Below, piece by piece: positions 1 through 10,613 of a DNA stretch of 64,000 bases. Under the pieces are notes generated by a model. That model did not search any database. It was given only the letters and a program-made list of their open reading frames with translations, and was not told the origin of the DNA. The position numbers and the translations under genes are program-made. Position 1 is the stretch's first letter; every line of letters starts with the position of its first letter. Origin of the DNA: Plantago major (taxonomy: Eukaryota > Streptophyta > Magnoliopsida > Lamiales > Plantaginaceae); contig CM048841.1 of the NCBI GenBank assembly GCA_026545765.1, positions 66,787,717-66,851,716 of the forward strand, in the 5' to 3' direction.

Positions 1-59
1 AACAAGTAGATCCATTTGAGCAAGCAAATCAAAGCAAAGTCAGTTATAATTCAGTCAGT
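1..59 (+). other. Partial 5' UTR of the HD-Zip gene
   Basis: The bases before the ATG at 60 are A-rich and contain no upstream ATG. The transcription start and promoter lie outside the window, so nothing can be said about regulation from here. Confidence 0.6.
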
Positions 60-1841
60 ATGAAGAGACCAAGCAGTTGTGATTCGTTGGGCGCCTTGAT
101 GTCCATCTGTCCTGGCTCTACAGGTGCTTAATTGCTTGTTGCCTAAAAAAAAAAAAAAAAAAAAGTTCTTCCTTCTTTGTCTAGTGTTGTTATTAATTGC
201 TTCCGTTTTTTCCCATTCTTGCGTTTTTTAGATAAGATTCAACAATGGCATACCATGTTTTCCTGTCCCTGGCCTAAACCCATATTTGAAATCAATCTAA
301 CATTTTCCTGTTTACTTCTTTTAGCAAAAACCATACCCTTCCTTTGTGGGATCTTGTTCTTGTTACCTATGCACACCACCTGTTTGATGTTTTTGCTAAC
401 TGAATTGTTTGTCCCAATTCTTGTTGCACAGATGAGCATAACCAAGAAAACATAAATCCCATGTACACGAGGGAGTTCCAGACCATGTTGGATGGTTTGG
501 ACGAGGAGGGTTGTGTTGAGGAATCAGGCCATGTCTCTGAGAAGAAGAGGAGACTTAGTGTTGAGCAAGTGAAGGCTTTGGAGAAGAATTTCGAAGTAGA
601 GAACAAGCTTGAGCCTGAGAGGAAAGTGAAGCTAGCTCAAGAACTTGGCTTGCAGCCTAGACAAGTGGCTGTTTGGTTCCAGAACCGCCGTGCAAGGTGG
701 AAGACCAAGCAATTGGAGAGAGACTATGGCGTTCTCAAAGCCAAGTATGATGGTCTTCAGCACAACTATGAGTCCCTTAAGAGTGACAATGAAGCTTTGC
801 TCAAAGAGGTATATTTACATACAATCCAATCTACAATAATATATTATGCTAATGGATTTGTGTTCGTGTAAGTTTTGTCCTCGTGTACTAGAGATATTAT
901 CATTGATTGGTGAACTGAATTGTGATCTGGTCAAAAGCCAACATGTTAATGATTATGAATCTGCCCAGTTGTAATGAAACTCGTGTGATCTTTCTGAAAA
1001 CCAATTACCTTCTCAATTTGGAGATAGGCCAAAAGCATTCTACCTTTTCGAGTATGATGAAACTAGCAAGCTTTTTGAGACTAAAACAAATGCATTCTAC
1101 ACTAGGGTTCCTATTGTTAAGCCACGTGACTGAGATTATATATTGCATTAGTGGAATCACAAGTTTTGTACCTAATTTACAAGGCTGAGACAGTGAGGTA
1201 TTTGTAGGCTTTGTGTCTGCTAATTGAAGTGTTAGTTCCAAGTCATTTGTTAGTTCTCAATGTGCTATATATGGTAATGTCTGAATTCATGATATGGCCT
1301 AATTTGCTATGGTGTTGTGTTTCAGATTAGGGAGCTGAAATCGAAGCTAATGGAAGAGGATCCTAGTGATCAGTCCAAGCTCTGCGTTAAAGAGGAGCCA
1401 TTGGGATCCGACAATGAGAAAAAGAGAGAACTTGAAACAAGTTCTCTGACTCCAAGCGATGAAACTGCGAAAAATCTCGACTTTGAGAACTTAGGTGGCT
1501 CAGTTTTCGTCGATTTCAAAGATGGATCTTCAGACGAGAGCGATTCTAGCGCAATCTTGAACGAGGATAACAACATGAACAGCCCGATTTCTTCGGGGAA
1601 AGGTGTCCTTCACCATAGCCCACATCAGTTCCTGGACCTTCACAGTGGATCATCTAACACTTCCATGAACATAAGCTTCCAGTTTTCAGATTCGAAAGCA
1701 AGTGCAACAACATCAGTTTACCAGCCACAGTTTGTGAAGATTGAGGAACATAATTTCTTTGGTGAAGAATCTTGCAGTACCTTGTTCTCTGATGATCAAG
1801 CTCCAACTCTCCATTGGTACTGCTCCGAAGACTGGAATTGA
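60..1841 (+). CDS. HD-Zip class I homeodomain-leucine zipper transcription factor (ATHB5/6/16-like)
   Basis: Three exons, 60-123, 432-808 and 1326-1841, joined by GT-AG introns of 308 and 517 bp, give 318 residues, close to ATHB6 (311 from memory). The start at 60 is chosen because exon 1 encodes the conserved class I opening [14 protein letters not shown]. The first ATG inside exon 2 (461, residue 32) would lose it. The homeodomain runs about residues 59-115, with recognition-helix [10 protein letters not shown] at 103-112. The leucine zipper follows at once, with Leu at 116, 123, 130, 137, 144 and 151; intron 2 cuts it after residue 147, a conserved position in the family. The C-terminal half is acidic, with two psi-K-x-E SUMO-like sites (VKEE, VKIE) and a Trp-rich end [10 protein letters not shown]. 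Family members act in the nucleus as zipper dimers on CAATNATTG pseudopalindromes, typically in abscisic acid and stress responses. That role is inferred. No lesion is visible. Confidence 0.93.
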
Positions 1842-2370
1842 AACACAAAAATGCAAAAGCAATCTACCTGGAAAAAATAAAGTGATTGGATGTGGATAAA
1901 GAGTCCAGAGAAATTAGCAGCAATCCCAAAAAAAATCAATTTTGTATAGTAACTTGTTGAATTTCTGGAATCTTTAGTTGGAGAATTGAGACAATTTCTG
2001 GGAATGGGTCCCAGAGAGATGGGTAGTGGGGCCATGTAAGTGGGTGGTGGGGTCCAGGGTTCACGTGGGGTGTTGAGAAGACGACGGCAGAGGGTAAAAA
2101 GGTTACTATTGCAGTAATAAATTAGTGGTCAAATTTGAACTCTTTTGCCAATTTAATTTTCTTCTGCCTCTGTTACAGTGTCTCTGATTCGTTTTACTGT
2201 TCTATTCCGTGGAATCCATTTATGGAAAAGATCTGTTGTGGGGTAATTTGAACTGGTAAAAGATGGGCTTCAAATCTTCGATGTACAGTTCAATTTCCAT
2301 GGATAGTAGAAAGGGTTTTGTTCTGTCACAATGGTGCAGGCCTGTTTATGTAATATCTAAAATATTTGTC
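1842..2370 (+). other. Probable 3' UTR and terminator region of the HD-Zip gene
   Basis: After the stop the sequence keeps a mixed composition for about 500 bp before becoming AT-rich. AATAAA-like signals occur near 1875 and 2112, and a plant-type U/G-rich stretch with TATGTAATAT lies near 2347. Any of these could be the poly(A) site. A CACGTG G-box occurs at about 2063 but lies downstream of the gene. The end of the transcript is inferred. Confidence 0.45.
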
Positions 2371-2545
2371 TCAAGATGAATCTGTTAAATTGTTAGGCAA
2401 AATAGAACACCTTGAGAACGAAACTAAAAGTGGTCTGAACAGGATGCAAATATGTATATACCACAATTGGCAAAAACAAGAGCGGGGAACTCGACTTTGA
2501 TGAATTCTTGAGGGGAATCATTGAGGAACGTAATTTTAGTAAAAA

Positions 2546-2955
2546 AATTATCGATATTATTAATCAAAACGTATATGTTACGTTTTGAGAAATAGTATTG
2601 ATGATTTTTGAATAATTACGTACAATCCTAGTTAGATACTCATATTACATCTGGGTCATTTTTTATGTTTTATGGTCGACTAACTTATAAGTTGATTCTC
2701 CTTATTGGCAAAATAAACATGCCCACACCTCATTTCTTTACCTTTAATCAAAACGTTTATGTTACATTTTGAGCAATGTTATTGATGATTTTTAAATAAA
2801 TTACATACGCCCCTTGTTAGATACTCATCTTGCATATGAATACCAATTTGTTTAACAATTACAACTGAGTCCTTTATTTTTAATGTTTTATGGTTGACAA
2901 CTTATAAGTTGATTCTCTGTATTAACAAAACAAACATGCCCTTGCCTCCTTTATT
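2546..2955. repeat. Diverged tandem duplication of about 200 bp
   Basis: A block starting near 2560 (AATCAAAACGTATATGTTAC, then GATGATTTTTGAATAA, TTAGATACTCAT, ACTTATAAGTTGATTCTC, AAACATGCCC) recurs in the same order from about 2747 to 2950. The second copy is slightly longer. The copies differ at many positions, so the duplication is old. There is no coding potential. It may be the debris of an older element, since it abuts the MULE at 2963. Confidence 0.7.
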
Positions 2956-2962
2956 TATCTTT

Positions 2963-4127
2963 GAGTAAAATTTTTTTTGCACTAATAACTTTTGCCTGTT
3001 TTTGAACTTACCCCACAAACTTTTTTTTTTTTTTGCATTTCACACCAAAACTTTTAGTAATATTTTGACGTTACACCAAAAATTGACGTCCGTTAAGTTT
3101 GTATTTTAAATCACACCAAAACCTTTTCAAAAATTTGCACCCGCTACCAAAACCTTGTTTTGTTTTTTAAATCACATCAGAACCTTTCTTGATTGATTTT
3201 AGTAATCAAAATATATGTTCGCATGAATTGTTTGGGGTTGCTATAGTGATGGTTGGAATATGCATCGTATTTGCCATGACTTTTGCCTTTTGCAATCAAA
3301 TTCTTCATATAATTTGTTGGTTCAGTGTAGTGATTTAAGGAACTGCATATGTAACCCCTGCCAATTGCGTATATTCCTGTGTTTGAAACTAAAAAATGAC
3401 ACAAAGCTACTTATATGTATGTGGAACGAGCATATATATTTTGTGCCTTTATTTTTGTAATTTTATTGAAGCAACTAATTGAGGGATGGAATGTAAAGAG
3501 AGTTCGAACACTTAATTTTATAGATAGAATGTATGCCAATTAATATACTAATAAATTTTATCATTTTTTATCCGTGTACTATGGAATTTCTCATTCGCCA
3601 GATACATATGCAGTATCTTATTGTTATATCTATCATAAAAGAAACTTATTGTTATATTTAGCAAACAAATGAAGAAAGTGTGTTTAGTAGACAAAATACA
3701 CTAGTGTATCATGTTTATGGAGTGAGTGATAAGAGTTGATCATTCTCTATTCTCTTAGGGATAGGATATGGTTTGGTATGTAGCTTCTGTGGTTGTAAAG
3801 TAAAGTGTCGTTGTTGGTTTGTGACTCGGATTGTAATCCTTATTTTTCGGAACACTTCTTGTGTTCATTTTGTTGGAATAAAATTTAAAAAATTTCAAAA
3901 TGAATAAATTATTACTATATAGAAAGGTTCTGGTGGCGAAGACAAGTTTTTTCAAAGGTTTTGGTGTAATTTAAAAATAAGTTAACGGTAATTTAACGGC
4001 CATCCAACCTTTGTGTAATGTTAAAATTTTTATAAACTTTTTGGTGTGAAATGCAAAAAAAAAAAAAGGTTGTGGAGTAAGTTCAAAAACGGACAAAAGT
4101 TATTAGTGCAAAAAAAAAAAATTCTCT
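2963..4127. mobile_element. Non-autonomous MULE with long TIRs and a 9-bp target duplication
   Basis: The segment begins GAGTAAAATTTTTTTTGCAC and ends with the approximate reverse complement of that sequence. The two ends stay alignable as inverted repeats for about 180 bp (2963-3150 against 3945-4127), sharing TTTCACACCAAAA and GTTTTTGAACTTAC. It is flanked by TTTATCTTT at 2954-2962 and at 4128-4136, a perfect 9-bp duplication as expected for the Mutator superfamily. The 1165-bp interior has no credible protein, so the element would need a transposase from elsewhere. The open frames inside (for example 3177-3404) have no recognisable domain. Confidence 0.85.
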
Positions 4128-4136
4128 TTTATCTTT

Positions 4137-4923
4137 TTAGGTTTTAATATCCCAAAACTCTTTACACCCACCGAAACCAATTTACTCCAATGCCTTCTTC
4201 TTCACCAGCTCGTCTTCTAACATTATGAAAAATAAATGAAAAACTAAAAACAATGATTTTAAAAATTAAAAAATTTATTAAAAAAATAAAAAGATGATTT
4301 AAAAATAAAAATAGTATGAAAAATACCTTTTGTTCATTTATTATTGTTTGGGCAACACAGATTGTTCTTTTATTTTAGCTTGTTCGTTTTTCTTGTTCTT
4401 GTTTGGACAACAAAAATTATGTTCTTGTTTTTGCAACACAAATTATGTTCGTAAATTTTGAAATTCTGTTCGTAAAATTTTGTTCGGGATGTTTGACAAA
4501 TTCTGTTTGTTCGTAAAACAACATAAAAAACAATTATCATGATTTGACCGATCTATCTTCATGACGTGCCTCTTACTCGTGCAAGAATAATTACGTCAAG
4601 TTTTTTTTTTTTTTTTTGGATTTTACAAAGTTTTAGATTTTACAGGGACTTAATTGAGGTTATTGAAAATTGAAAGGATTATCCTTTGAAAATAGCATTT
4701 TCCGCCATGGAAGCTTGGACAGAGCTTCCATGGCGATTCTGCCATGGTAAACAAGAAAATGCAATTTATCTTTATTTTTTTAATTTTTTTTGGATTTGTT
4801 TTTTACTTTTTCATTATAGTAAAATGGTGGTTTTAGAAATTATGTTGTCAAAATGAGATCCATTAATAATTATTTGAAACAGTGTCATTGAATTGAAATT
4901 GACGAAAAAAGAATTATTTTTTT
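4137..4923. other. AT-rich gap without a gene; one CCATGGAAGCT foldback
   Basis: No coding sequence was found. The stretch contains repeated phrases built on TTGTTCTTG, ACAAATTATGTTCG and TTTGTTCGTAAA (4370-4520), suggesting slipped short repeats. A small foldback at 4703-4733 has GCCATGGAAGCT and AGCTTCCATGGC arms. The same word family recurs as a much larger array at 23772-23941. Confidence 0.6.
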
Positions 4924-5242
4924 GGGAAAATTACAAATACCACCCCTGCAATATAGCCTCTTGTCACTTTAGTCCCTTCTATTCAAACAATTACAGATCA
5001 ACCCGTTTTTTACAAACAAAAAAAATGTAATTACAGATAGGCCCAAAAGTCAACTTTTTCCCCTATTTTATCTTTTCTTTATAATTGTATAATTAATCAA
5101 TTAACCTTTATTGCAAAATAAACCTCAAAACATTTCTAACTCTCACAAATAAAAACCAAAATTTTCATTTCTTCAAATCTAAATACCCACCATCTTCAAC
5201 CTTCTTCCGAAACCTCCAACCACCATCTTCCACCACCACCAC

Positions 5243-6777
5243 TGTAACGCCCCGACTTTTGGGTTTTTAAAATAAGTAAATTTCAGTCGGGACGTCGAGC
5301 AAAAACAGAGCCGAAACGTTTAGTGAAACATGGGAAGTTACAGACAACCTTTCGTTTGAAGTTGCTGAATTAAAAAATATTTTATTCAGCAATTAAAACC
5401 ACAAGATTTTCAACATTCTTATCTTTAAAAAATACACAATATAACTGGAAATGACATGAGTTTTTGAAAAAGACATTATTTTCATTGACAAAAATCCCAA
5501 ATCCCAACCATTCTCTTTGTTCGTTGAGTTTATCGGTTGTTCATTCTTTGCCGCCATCTCACCTACAAGGAAGTGAATAAAAACAAGTGTGAGAAAAACC
5601 TCAATGAGTGTTCAAAGATTTTCGTGTGAAGTTTTCATTAAAATCATAATAATAAACATTGAAGGACATAAATAGAAAATACTTTCAATAACATGTAGTT
5701 TTCGGAAAAACATTATTTCATGCTGCTCCTTATAATCCCACAGTAAAACAGGCCTTATGTCTCCCTGATAGTTGATCAAACTATCCAGTCAGGACCCTGC
5801 CATGGCACAGGGGTGGAATTCTACGACCCAACTAAATCAGTGAAGGCTTCTATCACTCGATTTAAAGGGAATGAGCAAAGGAAATCGACAAGTAGCTCGC
5901 CAAACACAACTGACCAAACTACAAGCCAATTAACCTGATCCAAACGTACGTATCTTTCTTGAACCGTCAGTCAAAACAAAATAACAATAATGTATATAAA
6001 AAAATATATATACCTTTCAAAATCAACGGAAGCATGCTAAAACTCTTTCGTGATTTGGTTTTTTTATGCAATAGAACATGCGTTTTGAAAACCATGCGTT
6101 ACTCATATATAAGTTGAAAATATTAAAATACCTTCCAGGTTTTGAAAATAATACATATATATAGTTTTTTAGAACACTCACATTTCAAGGTTTGGAAGAG
6201 CAAGAATCATGAAAGTACTAGCAAGAAGAACAAGCTACAAACTTGAAAGTAAAAGACAATAGTACTTGAAGATTTTTTGGGAGTAAAATATTTAGAATTT
6301 GTGTGAGTAAAAGTGGCTGCAAGAAGGGGGTATTTATAGGATGGATTTAGGGAAGATGAAAGGGTTGAAGAGTTAAAAATAAATGGCAATTTAAATGGCT
6401 TAAATTGCACTTAACTCATGATAAAACTACAATAAAGGAGCCAAAATTAAGAGAGACCTTTCACATTTTTATCAACATTTAAACAGAATAATGATAAATT
6501 ATCAGATTTTTCTTGGGAAAAAGCTCAAAAACGTTTTTGGCATGACTTAGTGTCAAAAATAAAATGTGACACACAAAAAATGCAACACTTAGAGCAATTA
6601 AATTGAACCACAATTAGACATGTACATGTAACAATTAAACTCAAAAGATTGAACATCCTATGTAATATTTAACTTATAATTAGACATGCATAAGTAACAT
6701 GAAAATAAACATAAAAGATTAATGAAAACAAAGTCAGAAGGTTGATCGAAACATAGCATGTAACATTCGACATTACA
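5243..6777 (-). mobile_element. Probable solo LTR (Gypsy-like) inserted in the left arm of the foldback element
   Basis: The left arm stops at 5242 and the sequence switches to TGTAACGCCCCGACTTTT, a typical plant LTR terminus. A matching TGTAA/TTACA end occurs at 6777. On the minus strand there is a TATA-type promoter (CTATAAATACCCCC at about 6330-6343), so the LTR would be transcribed leftwards. The flanking pentamers (ACCAC and AGCGA) do not match, so the right border is uncertain and a deletion may have removed it. No coding region is present. Confidence 0.5.
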
Positions 6778-6860
6778 AGCGACCTTTCGTACCGATCGGA
6801 GCTTTTAACATAGCATGTAACAAAGTCAGAAGGTTGATCGAAACATAGCATGTAACATAC

Positions 6861-7300
6861 AGCTCCGGCGAGGAGCTTTTACAGCTCCTCGCCGGAGCTG
6901 TATCTTAGAGCTCCGATCGGAGCTATTCACAGCTCCGATCAGAGCTTTTTTTAAGTAGGAAGAAAAGGAGGGAGGAAGAAGAAATGGAGGAGGAAGGAGG
7001 AAGAAGAAGAAGAAGTTGACCAAAATCTACAGCTCCACGCCGGAGCTGGCAAAGCTCCAAACCGGAGCTGCTAACTGCTCTGATTTGGAGCCGTGATAGC
7101 TCCGGTGAGGAGCTGTTACAGCTCTGATTTGAGCTGCAAAATGCAAAAATCGGAGTTGTAACAGCTCCTCACCGGAGTTGTAAAACAACTCCGATTGGAG
7201 CTGTCACACCTCCAAATCGGAGCTGTTAGCAACTCCGGTTTGGAGCTTTACCAGCTCCGGCGAGGAGCTGTATGTTAATTAGAGCTCCGATCGGAGCTTT
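6861..7300. repeat. Array of self-complementary AGCTCC/GGAGCT words
   Basis: The hexamers AGCTCC and GGAGCT occur more than 25 times. The first unit is a perfect hairpin with 17-bp arms (6861-6877 and 6883-6899, AGCTCCGGCGAGGAGCT). A larger imperfect inverted repeat of about 115 bp per arm is centred near 7145 (about 7029-7140 against about 7150-7275). A second copy of the junction block (AAGTAGGAAGAAAAGGAGG, then TTGACCAA) follows at 7296-7355 after its first occurrence at 6951-7022, so the interior has been duplicated. There is no coding sequence. Confidence 0.85.
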
Positions 7301-7744
7301 TTTTAAGTAGGAAGAAAAGGAGGGAGGAAGGAGGAAGAAGAAGAATGTTGACCAAGATTGGAGGTGGTGGAAGATGGTGGTGGTGGTGGTGGAAGATGGT
7401 GGAAGAAGTTTGAAGAAGGAAAAAGAAGATGGAAGAGGAAAATAAATTTGGGTATATTTTGAAAAATAAAATTTTATTGGGGTTTAATTTACAATAATAT
7501 TGAGTCATTGTTGCAATTTATAAAACAATAGAGTCAAATGTGTATTAAATTGAAGATTGTAAATTGCAACCAAGTCTAACAAATTTTCTTTTCCATTTAT
7601 TTTTTTTTTGGTCAACTCAAAAATCAGGTTTTGGGTGTATCTGTAATTTTTTTTTGAGGTGTATCTGTAATTGTTTGAATAGAAGGGACTAAATTGTAAT
7701 TGGCTCAAATTTAAGGGGTAACAAATGTAATTTCCCTTTTTTAA

Positions 7745-8335
7745 AAAATAACGGTCAGATTTTAATTACATTTAAACATCTAAGTCCACACGTGACACCT
7801 ATAAGTTAAGCCTATTTGGTCGCTTATAAAAGTTGATAATTGGAGAGGGGCAAAAAAGGCTTTTCTTGGTTTTAATCCGCCAAAAGTCAAATTCGTGGAC
7901 TTAAATGTAATTAAGTTGTATTTAATTGAACTTGTTTGTTATTGTTTATTTAACAGGGATCCATATGTAATAAGAAAATCTAGAAGGGGGTCCACATGTA
8001 ATTCGCCCTAATAATAGCCCCTAGCTAATTTAGATTTTTTAAACTATAAGTTTATATATATGTATATATATAATGTATATAATATAAACTATATGAAAAC
8101 ATCAATTACATTTAAGTCCACACAATCTCAATAAGTTAAGCATTTTTGGCCATTTATGAAAGATGATAATTAGAGGAATAAAAGGCTTTACCATGTTTAA
8201 ATTTGCCAAAAGTCAATTTCGTAGATTTCGACGTAATTGGCTTTTATCGGACTGGAGTTGGATGTTATTGTTGATATAACGGGTACCCATTTGTAATAAC
8301 AAAATTTAAGAGGGAGTCCAGGTTTAGTTTAACAT
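7745..8335. repeat. Two diverged direct copies of a roughly 240-bp sequence
   Basis: The block at about 7765-8010 and the block at about 8100-8330 share the same phrases in order: AATTACATTTAA, AAGTCCACAC, ATAAGTTAAGC, GATAATTAGAG-like, GCCAAAAGTCAA and AGGGRGTCCA. The first ends in ATGTAATTCGCCC, which resembles the terminus of the long-TIR element ending at 24267. They may be two decayed ends of that superfamily. No gene is visible. Confidence 0.6.
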
Positions 8336-8505
8336 TTTTCTTAAATTTGTAATCATGTTTATGATGTCATACGGGTCAATGTAGATAAATTAACTACATT
8401 TGGGCTAAAAGGAAAATTTTCAGTATTGACGGGCTCTAACAGTTTACTTAATGGAGTAAAGTTTATACATATTTTGAGTATGTATTTTGAGGTGTCCAAA
8501 TAAGA

Positions 8506-8692
8506 ATTGAAAGAGGATAACAACATGAACAACCCGATTCCTTGGGGGGTAGGTGTCCTTCACCATAGCCCACATCAGTTCCTGGACCTTCACAGTGGAT
8601 CATCTAACACTTCTATGAACATAAACTTCCAGTTTTCAGATTCGAAACCAAGTGCAACAACATCAGTTTACCATCCCCAGTTTGTGAAGATT
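8506..8692 (+). pseudogene. Duplicated fragment of the HD-Zip last exon
   Basis: This stretch matches 1558-1740 of the HD-Zip gene with roughly a dozen differences over about 185 bp, keeping the reading frame from EDNNMN through TTSVYxPQFVKI. It lacks the homeodomain, zipper and C-terminus. At 8693 the match stops abruptly and unrelated DUF4283-type sequence begins in another frame. It cannot be a functional transcription factor. The parent lies 7 kb upstream on the same strand, so this is a local partial duplication or a gene-fragment capture. Confidence 0.88.
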
Positions 8693-8696
8693 CATT

Positions 8697-8931
8697 ATGT
8701 TTGCTTTAGGTGAGGAGTTCTCGATGAATGCCGTGAAGCAGTTTATGGTGAAGGTTTGGGATTGCGTGGCCTTACCGGAGTTGTATTATCGTGATGAGAG
8801 GTTTTTTATTGTTAGGTTTGTATCTGAGGAAGATAGGGATGTTGTGGAACCTTATACAATCTACAACATGCTTATGTTTCTTTGTAAATGGTCTTCTGAT
8901 TTTGAACTTAAGGAAGATCTACTCAGGGTTA
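8697..8931 (+). pseudogene. DUF4283-like fragment fused after the HD-Zip fragment
   Basis: The frame beginning near 8706 encodes EEFSMNAVKQFMVKVWD, a hydrophobic strand pair FFIVRFVSEEDRDVV, and a Trp-containing end LCKWSSDFELKEDLLRV. This order, with an N-terminal helix, the FxVRFxxxEDRxxV core and a final W, resembles DUF4283, a domain common in plant LINE-derived and zinc-knuckle proteins. It is interrupted at 8931 by a hAT element, after which the same frame resumes at 9484 only briefly before a stop. Only one domain-sized piece remains, so it is judged a pseudogene. Confidence 0.6.
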
Positions 8932-9475
8932 CAGTGGCGAATCTAGGAGCGTATTTTAGGAGGGTCGAAGCCTAAAGTGCGTGAAATTATTTTTACGAAA
9001 AGTATTAGAAGTAGAGTATAATTTTTACAATAAATAACATTTACAATAAATAATAGGAGTATAATAACATGATTTTTCTCAAATTATGAAGTTTTTATAT
9101 TAACCATTCATAGTTCTTGATCATTGCTTATTTCACATGATTTTGCAAGTATTATTAATAATAATTACATATGCAAATATAAAATTGAGGCAAAAAAAAT
9201 ACATGGAAGATAATATAGGAAAAAATTAAGAACAAAAGAGCGAAAATTGATCAGGAGAAGCATAATAATATGGGGAAATGAGAAAAAAAATGAACAAAAA
9301 ATACACGAGGATATTGAGTGTCGAACCTTGGTCTGCCGGATAAAAGGCTACAACAACTACCATTTGGACAGAACAGATTTACAAAATTCACTATGCATTA
9401 TAACAATAATATTGAAAATGGGGGGGGGGGGGGGGGGTAGGTGACCCCACTTGCCCCCCTTTAGATCCGCCACTG
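8932..9475. mobile_element. hAT-like non-autonomous element with an 8-bp target duplication
   Basis: The element starts CAGTGGCGAATCTAGG and ends with the complement of CAGTGGCGGATCTAAAGG. It is flanked by CAGGGTTA at 8924-8931 and at 9476-9483, a perfect 8-bp duplication, the hAT hallmark. The 544-bp interior is AT-rich, contains a run of about 17 G (9420-9437) near the right end, and encodes no transposase. Confidence 0.88.
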
Positions 9476-9483
9476 CAGGGTTA

Positions 9484-9900
9484 TGCAAGTTTGGTTTACA
9501 TTTAGGTGCTGAGCTACATATGGGCAGGTCAATTTTGACTATGAAATGTCTAATATACCCTCTGCATTTTTTGTATCAACATATCTATATTGTTTTACTG
9601 CAAAGTCTTCAGATTTATAACTTGTCTTCGACTGGAAGTTAGCTGTTAACTAAAGATGTAGCCTTTCTTTTATGGTCGCAGTATCGGGTCCACTTATACT
9701 CTCCATTTTTCATTCTTTTTAGTTCCGTCGTCTCTTTTTTCATTTTTTTTCTCTTCCTTTGATTATTAGCATAATCCCTTATTTGACAAACTAAATAATT
9801 AATATTTTATCTTCATTAAAGAAAACCGACGAGAAACACTTGGCCAGAAATTAAAGGAGTCCAATAAAGATTCGTAGATGAAAGGTAAAAACTTTTTTAC
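9484..9900. other. Non-coding gap
   Basis: Pyrimidine-rich, AT-rich DNA with no domain, splice pattern or repeat pair that I could recognise. Confidence 0.5.
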
Positions 9901-10445
9901 TTTTATTGGGAGGGTAAGGTCGGTCGAAGCCAACCTCACCCAATTAAGAGAAAAGAGTATACCTTGGTAGAATTGTCTCCTTGAAGAAGTCCACGGATCG
10001 TTAAACTCGGTGACTTGAAATTACCTACAAGTTGGATTCATGCACCACTGTAGTAAATGAGGGACAAGTCGCAGAGGCCTCCGAGCCGAGAAGAAATCTT
10101 AGCCCATTTTGTTTTCTAAGTGAAAAAGTCCTCGGGACGGAAACCTTAGTCACCTATTCTCGTTCATGAGTAGGATTCAAGATGCACTTAAGTAAACGAG
10201 AAGAAGGTTACTGAGGTCACCAAACCGAGAAGAAGTCCGATGAGCTACTGAGTCAGATAAAGAAATCCTCGGAATAACAACCTCCATTACCTGAGATCAC
10301 ATATGAGTCGGAGTCAAGAACCACTCTTGTGAATGAACATCAAGTGACGGAGGTCTCTAAACCGAGAAGTAAATGTTGAATCCTCCGCCTTTCAAGATCG
10401 TCCCGAGCAGAACGCACTCTGCAAGGTAAAACTTGACCCAGGGGA

Positions 10446-10534
10446 GAGGTTGTATCATCGAAGAAAAAAAGCAGGAGTTGGTCCGCCACTTTCCGAGCTC
10501 ACCCTGCCAGTTTTTGTCCCGATGATACAAACCC
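10446..10534. repeat. Imperfect foldback, copy 1
   Basis: GAGGTTGTATCATCG at the left pairs with CGATGATACAAACCCTC at the right. Pairing continues inward imperfectly through AAAAAAAGCAGG and CCCTGCCAGTTTTT, giving arms of about 32 nt around a loop of roughly 20 nt. The size and shape resemble a small-RNA precursor, but there is no expression evidence. Confidence 0.5.
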
Positions 10535-10613
10535 TCCAATTAGATAGGAAGTTCCTAAAATCCACCGAATAAGAAGCTCCACCGAAATGATTGTCAAGCT
10601 GGATAAGTACATC

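Larger units (their letters stand above)
4924..7736. mobile_element. Long-TIR (MULE-like) foldback element, interrupted
   Basis: The left end, GGGAAAATTACAAATACCAC, is mirrored by the right end, GTTACAAATGTAATTTCCC-like. The arms remain alignable as inverted repeats for roughly 320 bp: about 4924-5242 against about 7360-7736, sharing AGTCCCTTCTATTC, AAACAATTACAGATAC and CCACCATCTTCCACCACC. This layout, with very long TIRs and no transposase, fits foldback MULEs. I could not find a target duplication in the T/A-rich flanks, so the superfamily is an inference. An LTR-like sequence separates the left arm from the AGCTCC-rich interior. Confidence 0.7.

Noticed and set aside
177..455. A 92-residue plus-strand frame before the homeodomain
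   Set aside because: It lies in intron 1, is hydrophobic by base composition and has no domain.
461..871. A 136-residue intronless HD-Zip protein starting at 461
   Set aside because: It omits the conserved N-terminal exon at 60-123 and reads into intron 2, losing the last zipper turn. The three-exon model fits the family.
4924..7736. A 9-bp target duplication for the AGCTCC long-TIR element
   Set aside because: Both flanks are T/A runs (TATTTTTTT and TTTTTTAAA) that do not match base for base.
8507..8713. A second HD-Zip gene
   Set aside because: Only about 185 bp of the last exon is present; homeodomain, zipper and C-terminus are absent.
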